A stretch of DNA of 14,910 nt from JBCCSZ01 sp039199225 (GCA_039199225.1 JBCCSZ010000200.1:1-14910), one strand, 5' to 3'; counted from the first letter of the stretch, positions 7,330 through 14,667 are shown. The notes: generated from the sequence alone by a model not told the origin. Program-made: numbers and translations.

Positions 7330-8304
7330 CTAGAAATCTTCGTCCAGGGAAAATACTTGTTTCTCGCGGTTGGCCATAACACCAGATTTTTGGTAGTCAC
7401 CAACGCGTTTTTCAAAGAAATTGGTCTTTCCTTGTAAGGAAATCATATCCATCCAAGGGAAGGGGTTTTCAGAGTGGTAGATTTTATCGTTGCCAAGAGA
7501 AGCCAAAAGGCGGTCCGCCACAAATTCGATGTACTGGCACATCAAAACAGCATTCATTCCTATCAGTTTGACCGGCAAAGCATCCGTTACGAACTCTTTT
7601 TCGATGTTGACAGCATCCTCGATGATTTCCCGGATCAATGTCTTGGGAAGTTTATTGATGAGGTGGTCGTTATACAACATGCAAGCAAAATCGCAATGCA
7701 TGCCTTCATCCCGAGAGATCAACTCATTGGAGAAGGTCAAGCCCGGCATTTGCCCCCGCTTTTTCAACCAGAAAATGGAGCAGAAAGAACCAGAAAAGAA
7801 GATACCCTCTACGGCAGCAAAGGCAATCAATCGCTCGGCAAAAGAACCATTTTCAATCCAACGCAAAGCCCAATCCGCCTTCTTCTTGACACAATCCAGA
7901 TTCTCTATGGCATTGAACAAGTAGTTTTTCTCCGCCTCATCCTTAATATAGGTATCAATCAGAAGAGAATAAGTCTCCGAGTGGATGTTCTCCATCATAA
8001 TCTGGAAGCCATAGAAGAATTTAGCTTCTGTATATTGTACTTCGTTGACAAAATTCTCAGCGAGGTTTTCATTGACGATTCCATCACTGGCAGCAAAAAA
8101 AGCCAGAACGTGTTTGATGAAATGTTGCTCATCCTTACTCATCTTCTCCCAATCAGAAGCATCCTGTGACAAATCGATCTCCTCAGCTGTCCAAAAACTA
8201 GCTTCCGACTTTTTGTACCATTGCCAGATGTCGTCGTGCTGGATAGGGAATAAAACAAAACGGTTTGGATTCTCCGACAATAATGGTTCTACAACTTTGC
8301 TCAT
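7330..8304 (-). CDS. nrdB: ribonucleoside-diphosphate reductase, class Ia, beta subunit
   Basis: 324 aa. Small subunit that stores the tyrosyl radical on a diiron centre and passes it to NrdA. All metal ligands are present: Asp74 (AASDGIV), Glu105 and His108 (MMENIHSETY), Glu166 (AAVEGIFF), Glu200 and His203 (SRDEGMHCDF). The radical tyrosine is Tyr112, four residues after His108 as in the E. coli Tyr122 arrangement, so this is a Tyr-radical type rather than the Phe-containing class Ic. Trp38 and Tyr304 match the radical-transfer residues Trp48 and Tyr356 of the E. coli protein, and the C-terminal FSLDEDF is the acidic tail that docks on NrdA. It is the first gene of the nrdB-nrdA unit. The leader (8305-8742) holds DnaA-box sequences and a motif shared with the nrdA leader. 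Confidence 0.98.
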   Translation of the reverse strand: MSKVVEPLLSENPNRFVLFPIQHDDIWQWYKKSEASFWTAEEIDLSQDASDWEKMSKDEQHFIKHVLAFFAASDGIVNENLAENFVNEVQYTEAKFFYGFQIMMENIHSETYSLLIDTYIKDEAEKNYLFNAIENLDCVKKKADWALRWIENGSFAERLIAFAAVEGIFFSGSFCSIFWLKKRGQMPGLTFSNELISRDEGMHCDFACMLYNDHLINKLPKTLIREIIEDAVNIEKEFVTDALPVKLIGMNAVLMCQYIEFVADRLLASLGNDKIYHSENPFPWMDMISLQGKTNFFEKRVGDYQKSGVMANREKQVFSLDEDF

Positions 8305-8511
8305 AAGTTCTATCTCAATTTAATTTTCTGTTACTAAATAGCTTTTAATCAACCATCTGATCAACTGCCTGGGTCTTTTCAGACACAAAATGGCACGACC
8401 AGCTTGCAATAGCACGCTGCTTTGGGGGGTAGTTCTTTCTTAGTCTTAGTTCGAAAACTTGGAGTGATTTCCCTTCTTATTTACCTGTTGATGTGGCTGA
8501 AAGATAAGTTA

Positions 8512-8533
8512 TAGTGTTTCACTCAGTACGTTT
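8512..8533. promoter_or_regulatory. copy 2 of a shared leader motif (nrdB leader)
   Basis: TAGTGTTTCAC at 8512-8522, then two extra bases TC in place of direct continuation, then AGTACGTTT. It matches the copy before nrdA over 20 bases apart from the 2-base insertion. On the minus strand the sequence ACACTATAACTTATCT (from 8517 leftward) matches 12 of 16 positions of the NrdR-box consensus ACACWATATATWGTGT as I recall it. No second box at the usual ~31-bp spacing is apparent. Confidence 0.45.
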
Positions 8534-8597
8534 TCAATTTTATGCTCACTAAATTAAATAATTGTAAACTCTAGGGGGCTAATAATTACTAACACCA

Positions 8598-8670
8598 TGT
8601 GGATAACTTATTTAAAATACTGGTTATCAATAGTGTGTAATTGTTAACAAGTTTTCCACAATGTGGATAA
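8598..8670. promoter_or_regulatory. DnaA-box cluster
   Basis: TGTGGATAA (the complement of the perfect DnaA box TTATCCACA) occurs at 8598-8606 and again at 8662-8670. TTTTCCACA, a one-mismatch box in the opposite orientation, lies at 8652-8660, so it forms an inverted pair with the third box across a single base. The segment between is AT-rich. Three such sites in 73 bp of intergenic DNA is far above chance. DnaA is known to regulate nrdAB in E. coli, so the cluster could control nrdB; an origin element is the alternative. Confidence 0.65.
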
Positions 8671-8742
8671 CTTCTCAACCCACCCATTTACTTCATTTAA
8701 GCAAAAAAGTGAAATAGACGTTTATAGACCCCTGAAAATCAA

Positions 8743-9690
8743 CTAGAAAAGGCGCTTTCGTCGAAACCACCAGGCGAGCAGGAGGCTCACGACAATCGAC
8801 AAAATCATGATGTAATACATCGCGTAAGGGGATTGCTCGAATGGCAAGGGAACATTCATCCCATAAAAGCTGGCAACCAGTGTTGGAACCATCAAAATAA
8901 TCGTCACCAAGGTCAGCCGCTGGATGACCATATTGAGATTATTGGAAATAATCGAGGCATAGGCTTCCATCGTACCATTGAGAATGTTGGTGTATACGTT
9001 CGACATTTCCAAAGCCTGGCTGTTATCGATAATGATGTCTTCGAACAAGTCCATCTTATCTTCATCATCCCGCAATTTGAGAAAGTCCGATCGCTTCATC
9101 TTCATCTTGAGCAGTTCGTTGGAACTCAAAGTGTTCACAAAGTAAACCAGAGACTTTTCGATGCTCAATAGTTGCCGCAATTCCTTGTTACGACTCGAAT
9201 TGTACAGCTCTCGTTCTATCAAATTTCGCTTGAGATTAAGCTTTTTCAAACAGGTCAGAAACCTGTACACGTTTTGCTCCAATATCTGAAGGACAAACAA
9301 TTGCTCATCAGAAGGATTGAAATTCTTAACCTTGAAGTCCAAAAAAAGCTGCAACACAGGATTGTGGTGAGAAGTAATCGTGATGATGTAGTCCACCGTC
9401 AATATGATCCCAACCGGAACCGTGATGTAGATGGCCTCATCCTCCCGGTCACTTTCATTCAAGATGGGCGTGTTAACCACGATCAAGCGGATGTCTTCTT
9501 CGCGTTCGTAGCGCGAGCGCTCGTCAATGTCAAGGGAATCCGTCAGAAAATCCAAGGGTAAATCGAACTGCTGAGAGGCTTCCTCCAACTCTTCCTGACT
9601 AAAAGGAGGCGATATGTTGATCCAACAGGAGGGTATCGGCGCTTCCAGCGATTTGAGCTGTCCATTTTCCTTGATAAGGTACTGAATCAT
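8743..9690 (-). CDS. CorA-family magnesium/divalent cation transporter
   Basis: 315 aa. CorA proteins are homopentameric channels that carry Mg2+ (some Co2+, Ni2+ or Zn2+) across the inner membrane. The signature GMN motif is at 277-279 (SFYGMNVPLP), at the end of TM1 (about 258-276), with TM2 at about 291-308 and a short basic C-terminus (RRKRLF) facing the cytosol, as in the family. The large N-terminal cytosolic domain shows the expected alpha/beta part (about 1-120, with FLTDSLDIDERSRYE and VVNTPI) followed by the long stalk helix region (about 125-255, rich in Lys, Leu and Glu). The loop after GMN (VPLPFEQSPYA) is short and lacks the classical MPEL, which is common outside the enterobacterial branch and leaves the ion preference open. 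It starts with AUG just after AGGAG, too close to act as a normal ribosome binding site. Confidence 0.93.
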   Translation of the reverse strand: MIQYLIKENGQLKSLEAPIPSCWINISPPFSQEELEEASQQFDLPLDFLTDSLDIDERSRYEREEDIRLIVVNTPILNESDREDEAIYITVPVGIILTVDYIITITSHHNPVLQLFLDFKVKNFNPSDEQLFVLQILEQNVYRFLTCLKKLNLKRNLIERELYNSSRNKELRQLLSIEKSLVYFVNTLSSNELLKMKMKRSDFLKLRDDEDKMDLFEDIIIDNSQALEMSNVYTNILNGTMEAYASIISNNLNMVIQRLTLVTIILMVPTLVASFYGMNVPLPFEQSPYAMYYIMILSIVVSLLLAWWFRRKRLF

Positions 9691-9735
9691 CTCCTGAAAA
9701 GTTCATAATAGTGAGCAATCTGACACTGAGCGCTG

Positions 9736-9743
9736 CAAACATA
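9736..9743 (-). promoter_or_regulatory. Bacteroidota-type -7 element (TATGTTTG) upstream of the CorA gene
   Basis: Read on the minus strand, TATGTTTG fits the TAnnTTTG consensus and lies 45 bp before the CorA-family ATG, in the 64-bp gap after the HELVH gene. No good TTG -33 element is seen at normal spacing, so the site is tentative. If used, transcription would start about 9729-9731 and the gene would have its own promoter. Confidence 0.42.
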
Positions 9744-9754
9744 CAAAAAATCCC

Positions 9755-10489
9755 CTACCCTTTTAGTTGCTCGACAAAGTAGTGGTAAATCTCTAAGTCC
9801 AAGCGACTACCAATACCCCAAACGGGCTTGTAACCTTCTCTGATTCGGTAATAATCAGCGATGATGTCACCTTGTTGTTCGTAGTTAAAGTGTTGCAAGC
9901 CAAAATGATTGTCCTTGCACAATTTCAGGCGGCCAACCCCTCCATAATCGTATCCCATGACAGTTCGTTGAGCAGCCAATGCACGGGGCATATAAACGGC
10001 GCCGAATCGTTCGTACTGCCAGATGTGAACCAGCTCGTGGATCAGCAAGGCATTGTCCATCGGTCCCCAGGCATTGATCATGTAAAAGCTTACATAACAA
10101 AATCTCTTTTGCCTAGGACCTACAAAAGCCCGCTCGTCAATGCGCACTCTGCGATAATTGATGGTGTTGCCAAAAACCGATCGGGCCAATTGAACTTCCC
10201 ACGGATGCAAAGAACGGGTGTTGAATTTTATAAGGTCTAACGTCGTTTCATACAGTTCGCCAACGCCCAGGCATTCCAAAGCGTAGACACATAACTCCAG
10301 CCACCAATTGCCAATAACGCGAAGAATTGCAGCTTGACCTTGATTCGCTCCTCCATTGGAAGCGAAAAAACGCGGCCAATAAAGTACGCCACTGAGGAGG
10401 TGACGAAACAGACGTGTGAGTCGCACTGGAAGTAGCCTAACATAATCAATTATGCGAAACCCAAACAATCTTATCTTTTGCAGCAACAT
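9755..10489 (-). CDS. putative zincin-like protein with HELVH motif
   Basis: 244 aa. I do not recognise a named family, but residues 151-155 are HELVH within LLIHELVHIWQYERFG, the HExxH zinc-binding signature with the HIWQ extension often seen in DUF4157-type and other predicted metalloproteases. A candidate third ligand is Glu204 in FNYEQQGDIIADYY, a motif that in such proteins follows the HExxH helix by about 50 residues. The N-terminal 60 residues are hydrophobic and Arg-rich (RLLPVRLTRLFRHLLSGVLYW) and may bind the membrane; there is no clear signal peptide. Residues about 95-118 (HPWEVQLARSVFGNTINYRRVRI) look like the N-terminal part of the peptidase-like fold. It lies 64 bp upstream of the CorA gene on the same strand. 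Whether it is catalytic and on what substrate is not known; many relatives are short predicted peptidases of unknown role. Confidence 0.65.
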   Translation of the reverse strand: MLLQKIRLFGFRIIDYVRLLPVRLTRLFRHLLSGVLYWPRFFASNGGANQGQAAILRVIGNWWLELCVYALECLGVGELYETTLDLIKFNTRSLHPWEVQLARSVFGNTINYRRVRIDERAFVGPRQKRFCYVSFYMINAWGPMDNALLIHELVHIWQYERFGAVYMPRALAAQRTVMGYDYGGVGRLKLCKDNHFGLQHFNYEQQGDIIADYYRIREGYKPVWGIGSRLDLEIYHYFVEQLKG

Positions 10490-10597
10490 AGGCAGAAAGC
10501 GCGAAAAATTGAACCCTAAATGAAAAGGATTTTCCCGAAATCTCCATTTATCACGGTTTTGGACAATTAGGTTAGTCGCAATCTTATTTGCGAACTG

Positions 10598-10613
10598 TAT
10601 AGCGTTTCACAGT
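10598..10613. promoter_or_regulatory. copy 3 of the shared leader motif
   Basis: TATAGCGTTTCACAGT, 109 bp upstream of the HELVH-protein start. It shares TAG[T/C]GTTTCACAGT with copy 1 and TATAG[T/C]GTTTCAC with copy 2. It lies on the same strand and the same side of its downstream gene as the other two. Confidence 0.35.
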
Positions 10614-10627
10614 CTAAGAATATTAGA

Positions 10628-10741
10628 ATACTTACCAACCATAACCACCTGCGAAGCAGATTGTTACAGTAGTAGTTTTATCATGTACTTTTTTTCGAAT
10701 AGTGGTTGTCCTCCGGTAAGTAGATACAGTAGTAGTTTATC
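10628..10741. repeat. short direct and inverted repeats
   Basis: TACAGTAGTAGTTTTATC at 10665-10682 recurs as TACAGTAGTAGTTTATC at 10725-10741, 60 bp apart. Around and between them, TACTTACC (10629-10636) has its complement GGTAAGTA (10716-10723), and AACCAC (10643-10648) has its complement GTGGTT (10702-10707), so the block can fold as an imperfect stem. GGTAAGTA is seen once more at 10780-10787. Function unknown; it may be operator DNA or the remains of a small repeat element. Confidence 0.5.
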
Positions 10742-10812
10742 TCTCTTCCAACCATTTTTATCAAAAAGGTGATTACAAAGGTAAGTACTAATGACCAGAA
10801 TCATCATTAAAG

Positions 10813-10832
10813 TTATCCACAATATTTCCACA
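10813..10832 (+). promoter_or_regulatory. DnaA-box pair
   Basis: A perfect TTATCCACA at 10813-10821 is followed, 11 bp on and in the same orientation, by ATTTCCACA (10824-10832, two mismatches). The pair lies in intergenic DNA between the HELVH gene and the large T9SS protein, about 2.1 kb from the cluster before nrdB. Confidence 0.45.
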
Positions 10833-10840
10833 GCTCACTA

Positions 10841-10883
10841 ACAATAAAAGCGGTCTGCACCACCTTAAAAGCAATGCAGACCG
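10841..10883 (-). terminator. intrinsic terminator of the large T9SS protein gene
   Basis: CGGTCTGCA at 10851-10859 pairs perfectly with TGCAGACCG at 10875-10883 (9 bp, 15-nt loop). On the minus strand the stem is followed by CTTTTATTGTT. It starts 26 bp beyond the stop codon of the 1252-aa gene. Confidence 0.8.
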
Positions 10884-10908
10884 ACCTGTGGCCCTAGGTT
10901 AAATCAAC

Positions 10909-13900
10909 CTACATCCGACTGACAACAAACAATCGACTGACGCGCTTGCGACCCTCCGGCTGAATGGTCAGGGTATACAAACCACTCTGGAATCGACTGA
11001 CATCAAATCGCAGTTTGCGCTGGCTGCCATCCACCTTGCGCTCACTCATCAAAATACCCAAGCTATTGTATATCTGCACCTGTGCCGCGCCCTTCATCTT
11101 GTCTCCCAAATCGAGTTGTAGCTGATCAACGACCGGGTTGGGATACAAACTAATATCGGAAAGATCAAGCTCAAATTCTATCGGCTCAGCCGCTACATAT
11201 TCATAGCTACCATCCAGGTGTACCTTTTTCAATCGGTAGTAATTCATTCCTGCCATAGGCGCAAAATCTGTATGCTGATACTGGAAAACGCCTTGGCTAT
11301 TGGAATTGCTTTGTATTTGCTTGATGGCTTCGAATACTTGACCATCCGCAGAACGCTCCAATATGAAAAAATCGTTCTTGTAATCAGTGTTGGTCAACCA
11401 AAAAAGATCAACTTGCCGACCAGCCTTATGAGCATCCAACTTTAGGAGGTTGGAGCTGTTGGAGGAGGTCCATCCACCGCTGGAACAACAACCTTCAATG
11501 GAAAAATCATCCAAATCCCAAACCGAAACGCTTGCGCCATTGCCTACCCTGCAATAAGCCCGCAACTCAAATGTAAAGGTCGTCCGACGATCGATCTCAA
11601 AGTCAGGATTATGGGTAAAGTCAAATGTTTCCTGATTCCAACTGAGGCTGGTACGAATGTCCACCTGTCGGAAAATCACATGCCCATCTTTTAAGATTCG
11701 AATACCATATTTGGTTGGAAAATTATTTGGTCCCCGATTGCTCGCCGACCAGCGGTACTCCCTGGGCGCTGTTTCAAAAAACTTCAACTTCGTTAACCTG
11801 CCAATCGTTCGAGGATCAAGCGTCACCGTAAACCGAACAGCAAATTCATCGTTGTCCACAAAATCACAAGAGGAACGCGTACCAACACACATGGCCCGAT
11901 TCGCTCGGTTATTACGATCAAACGTGCAGGAGTGCGTACCAGAATTGCGGCTGATGATACTTGCATCGACGGATTGACAAGAACCTCTATTTGGAAAAAC
12001 AGGGGTAAATTCACTGTAATCCGAAGGACTGTCCGAGCCAGAGGTCGACAGACAACCATCCAAACTCCACTCGACCAAGCGAACGGGCGTACAGTCATTG
12101 TTCGGTCTATCACAAGCATCTCCAATGCCATTGCCATCGCTGTCTTCTTGATTCGGATTGGCATCATCCGGACAATTATCGCAACGGTTGCCGACACCGT
12201 CGCCATCATCGTCCTCTTGACCTGGGTTGTACAAAAACAAACAGTTGTCTACATCATTACAAATGCCATCGGTATCAAAGTCTACACAGGCGGTATCGCA
12301 AGCATCGCCCTTACCATCGCCGTCGCTGTCTTCCTGCCCCGGATTGTAGACGTCCGGACAATTATCTTGGTTGTTACAAACACCATCACCATCGCTATCG
12401 CCTCCTTTCCCTGCACAAGGGTCCACACTGTCGCAAGCATCGCCTCTACCGTCTCCATCTCGGTCCTCCTGACCCGGATTAGGGGTATTGGGACAATTGT
12501 CGCAACGATTTCCAACGCCATCGCCATCGTCGTCCTCTTGACCTGGGTTGTACAAAAACAAACAGTTGTCTACATCATTGCAAATGCCATCAGTATCAAA
12601 GTCTACACAGGCGGTGTCGCAAGCATCGCCCTTGCCATCGCCATCGCTGTCTTCCTGACCAGGGTTGTACACATACGGACAGTTGTCTTGATTGTCACAA
12701 ATACCATCGCCATCGCTGTCGCCCCCCTTGCCCGCACATGGATCAACCGTATCGCAAGCATCTCCAATGCCATCTCCATCACTGTCTTCCTGACCTGGAT
12801 TGTGGACGTTCGGGCAGTTATCTTGACTGTTACAAACCCCATCGTTATCGTTGTCCAGGCAGGAACCACCTCTGCGCACCGTAACTGTAAAGCTGCATTC
12901 AGCGGTGTTGCCACAACCGTCAAAAGCAAATAAGCGAATTGTTGTTGTACCGATGGGAAAGAAACTACCACTGGCAGGTCCTAGACTTTGTCCATATCCG
13001 ATGCTTCCCCAAGGACAAGCACTGAACGCCATTGGCTGGGTCCAACTTACTCTGGCCCCATTGCTACCAGCCGCCGCATCCACAACGATACTCTGTGGGC
13101 AGCTAAATGTCAATTTATCCGGAGGTGTATCACAGGCATCACCGATCCCATTGCCATTGCTGTCCTCTTGGCCGGGGTTGTAGACGTGGGGGCAATTGTC
13201 TTGATTGTTGCAAATGCCGTCGCCATCGCTGTCACCGCCCTTGCCAGCACAAGGATCAACCGTATCACAGGCATCGCCGATGCCATCGCCGTCGCTGTCT
13301 TCTTGGCCGGGGTTGTGAACAAATGGGCAGTTGTCCTGGTCATTGCAAATGCCGTCGCCATCGCTGTCACCGCCTTTGCCAGCACAAGGGTCAACCGTAT
13401 CGCAGGCATCGCCGATGCCATCGCCGTCACTGTCTTCTTGGCCCGGATTGTGGACATTCGGGCAATTGTCCTCGTTGTTGCAAATGCCATCATTGTCGTT
13501 ATCGGCACAGGAAGGCCCTCGCTTCACGCGAACCGTAAAGCTGCACTGCTCTCCGTTGCCGCAACCGTCGTAGGCAAACAGTATGACCGTTGTTGTTCCA
13601 ATGGCAAAGAAGCCACCGTTTGGCGGACCTTGAATCTGGCCAAAACCAACTGTCCCAACCGTACAATTCGTCGTGGCAGTAGCTTGTGGCCAACTGACAT
13701 TGGCTCCATTGGCCCCGGCAGCAGCATTGACAACAATATCTGCCGGACATTGTAGACTTAGAGAAGTCGGAGGCGTATCACAGGCATCTCCAATGCCATC
13801 GCCATCGCTGTCTTGTTGACCAGGATTGACCTCATTCGGGCAATTGTCACAAAGGTTTCCGACGCCATCGTGGTCGTTATCAGCCTGGTCACTGTTGGAC

Positions 13901-14667
13901 TTCTGAGGGCAATTGTCTTGATTGTCGCAGATGCCGTCGCCATCGCTGTCGCCACCTTGACCAGCACATGGATCGGGCCGCTCAGCGCAGCCAAAAAGCT
14001 TGACCTCATCCAGGTCCCAAACATTTTGTCCGTCATCGCCATTGGAACGGCAATAGCCGAGTATTTCAAACTCAAAGGTGGCTCTGGAAGCAATGGTAAA
14101 ATCCGGATCGTTGGAAAAATCAAACTGCTCCAAAGACCAATGAGTGGTTGTCCGGAGGCCCGTTTGCCGAAAGACCTCGGAGCCATTTTTCAAAACACGA
14201 ATACCATAATGCGAGGGAGGATCATTGTCGCCTTCTCCCCCACTTACCCATCGATACCGCAGGGGAGCTTGCTCGTAGAAAGACAGCTTGGACAGGGTAA
14301 TCGTAAAACCGCTCTGTGGCTTGAGGGTAATTGCAAATCTATAAGCATCATTGTTATTGGTAGAAAAGCTGCAGCTGTTTCGACTGTCTGAGCAAACACC
14401 GACACCCCGAAATCCTGGGGTACAAGAGTGTGGGCCGTCGTTGCTAAAAATGCTGGCACTAACCTGATTGAATCCATTGGGTCGGTTCGTATGAGCCGTA
14501 AATTCGGAATAGCTCTCATTGGCCGAGCAAGCGTCAAGGTTCCAGTAGGCCAGTTCGTTGTTGCAATTGCTTGTTAAAGATTCGGGATGTGATCCATCGG
14601 TGGAGGCAAAGCCGTAAAGACTGAAGCTCCACCATAGGACAAGGAGGAGGGTAAAGAGGTTCTTCAT
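10909..14667 (-). CDS. large T9SS-secreted surface protein with TSP type 3 repeats, HYR domains and duplicated terminal domain
   Basis: 1252 aa. Residues 1-21 are a signal peptide. Domain A1 (about 38-228) and domain A2 (about 861-1061) are related to each other, with shared YRW, YGIR, FDF, PDF and VWDLD landmarks; I do not know a named family. Between them are twelve thrombospondin type 3 C-type motifs (pattern DNCPxxxNPGQEDSDGDGIGDACD; 240-297, 387-514, 602-858), rich in Ca-binding Asp and paired Cys, interrupted by two HYR (hyalin repeat) domains at about 299-384 and 514-600. Residues about 1073-1165 look like a fibronectin III-like segment. The last 80 residues (from SLYPNPVVDQ at 1173) are a type A T9SS sorting domain, so the protein should pass the outer membrane through the Por/Spr machinery and be anchored or released. 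Calcium would stiffen the repeat stalk. An adhesin or matrix role is inferred; there is no catalytic motif. The gene stands alone, with its own terminator. Confidence 0.93.
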   Translation of the reverse strand: MKNLFTLLLVLWWSFSLYGFASTDGSHPESLTSNCNNELAYWNLDACSANESYSEFTAHTNRPNGFNQVSASIFSNDGPHSCTPGFRGVGVCSDSRNSCSFSTNNNDAYRFAITLKPQSGFTITLSKLSFYEQAPLRYRWVSGGEGDNDPPSHYGIRVLKNGSEVFRQTGLRTTTHWSLEQFDFSNDPDFTIASRATFEFEILGYCRSNGDDGQNVWDLDEVKLFGCAERPDPCAGQGGDSDGDGICDNQDNCPQKSNSDQADNDHDGVGNLCDNCPNEVNPGQQDSDGDGIGDACDTPPTSLSLQCPADIVVNAAAGANGANVSWPQATATTNCTVGTVGFGQIQGPPNGGFFAIGTTTVILFAYDGCGNGEQCSFTVRVKRGPSCADNDNDGICNNEDNCPNVHNPGQEDSDGDGIGDACDTVDPCAGKGGDSDGDGICNDQDNCPFVHNPGQEDSDGDGIGDACDTVDPCAGKGGDSDGDGICNNQDNCPHVYNPGQEDSNGNGIGDACDTPPDKLTFSCPQSIVVDAAAGSNGARVSWTQPMAFSACPWGSIGYGQSLGPASGSFFPIGTTTIRLFAFDGCGNTAECSFTVTVRRGGSCLDNDNDGVCNSQDNCPNVHNPGQEDSDGDGIGDACDTVDPCAGKGGDSDGDGICDNQDNCPYVYNPGQEDSDGDGKGDACDTACVDFDTDGICNDVDNCLFLYNPGQEDDDGDGVGNRCDNCPNTPNPGQEDRDGDGRGDACDSVDPCAGKGGDSDGDGVCNNQDNCPDVYNPGQEDSDGDGKGDACDTACVDFDTDGICNDVDNCLFLYNPGQEDDDGDGVGNRCDNCPDDANPNQEDSDGNGIGDACDRPNNDCTPVRLVEWSLDGCLSTSGSDSPSDYSEFTPVFPNRGSCQSVDASIISRNSGTHSCTFDRNNRANRAMCVGTRSSCDFVDNDEFAVRFTVTLDPRTIGRLTKLKFFETAPREYRWSASNRGPNNFPTKYGIRILKDGHVIFRQVDIRTSLSWNQETFDFTHNPDFEIDRRTTFTFELRAYCRVGNGASVSVWDLDDFSIEGCCSSGGWTSSNSSNLLKLDAHKAGRQVDLFWLTNTDYKNDFFILERSADGQVFEAIKQIQSNSNSQGVFQYQHTDFAPMAGMNYYRLKKVHLDGSYEYVAAEPIEFELDLSDISLYPNPVVDQLQLDLGDKMKGAAQVQIYNSLGILMSERKVDGSQRKLRFDVSRFQSGLYTLTIQPEGRKRVSRLFVVSRM
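12180..12821 (-). repeat. 321-bp in-frame tandem duplication inside the type 3 repeat array
   Basis: Sequence from 12180 recurs with a period of 321 bp (107 codons) from 12501. The best conserved block encodes the same residues twice (684-726 and 791-833, from DTACVDFDTDG to VGNRCDNCP), with only a few silent or near-silent base changes. The smaller 46-47-codon unit starting DPCAGKGGDSDGDG recurs elsewhere in 12.3-13.4 kb. Unequal recombination or slippage is the likely cause. Confidence 0.8.

Larger units (their letters stand above)
8305..8742. other. 438-bp nrdB upstream region with DnaA boxes
   Basis: No gene. The left part (8305-8500) is the presumed untranslated leader of nrdB. A shared motif lies at 8512-8533. 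The right part (about 8535-8700) is strongly AT-rich and contains two perfect and one near-perfect DnaA boxes. I found no clear TAnnTTTG promoter with correct -33 spacing; TATCTTTC, read on the minus strand just after the shared motif (about 8499-8506), is a 7/8 match. Confidence 0.6.
10490..10908. other. 419-bp intergenic region with repeats and DnaA-like boxes
   Basis: No gene. In order it holds the third copy of the shared leader motif (10598-10613), a set of short direct and inverted repeats (10628-10741), a DnaA-box pair (10813-10832) and the terminator of the large T9SS protein (10841-10883). It serves as the upstream region of the HELVH gene. Confidence 0.6.

Noticed and set aside
7474..8169. 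231-codon plus-strand frame opposite nrdB
   Set aside because: It is antisense to nrdB, which has every catalytic residue in place; the translation shows no domain.
11932..13755. Long plus-strand open frames (333 and 255 codons) opposite the surface-protein gene
   Set aside because: They are antisense shadows of the type 3 repeats. The repeated GAT/GGC/GAC codons leave other frames free of stops, and the translations are low-complexity Ile/Ala/Val runs. The minus-strand protein has clear domains, a signal peptide and a sorting tail.
12100..13960. Regularly spaced repeats that might be taken for a CRISPR array
   Set aside because: The repeats are in frame, vary in length and sequence, and encode thrombospondin type 3 motifs; there are no unique spacers of constant size.
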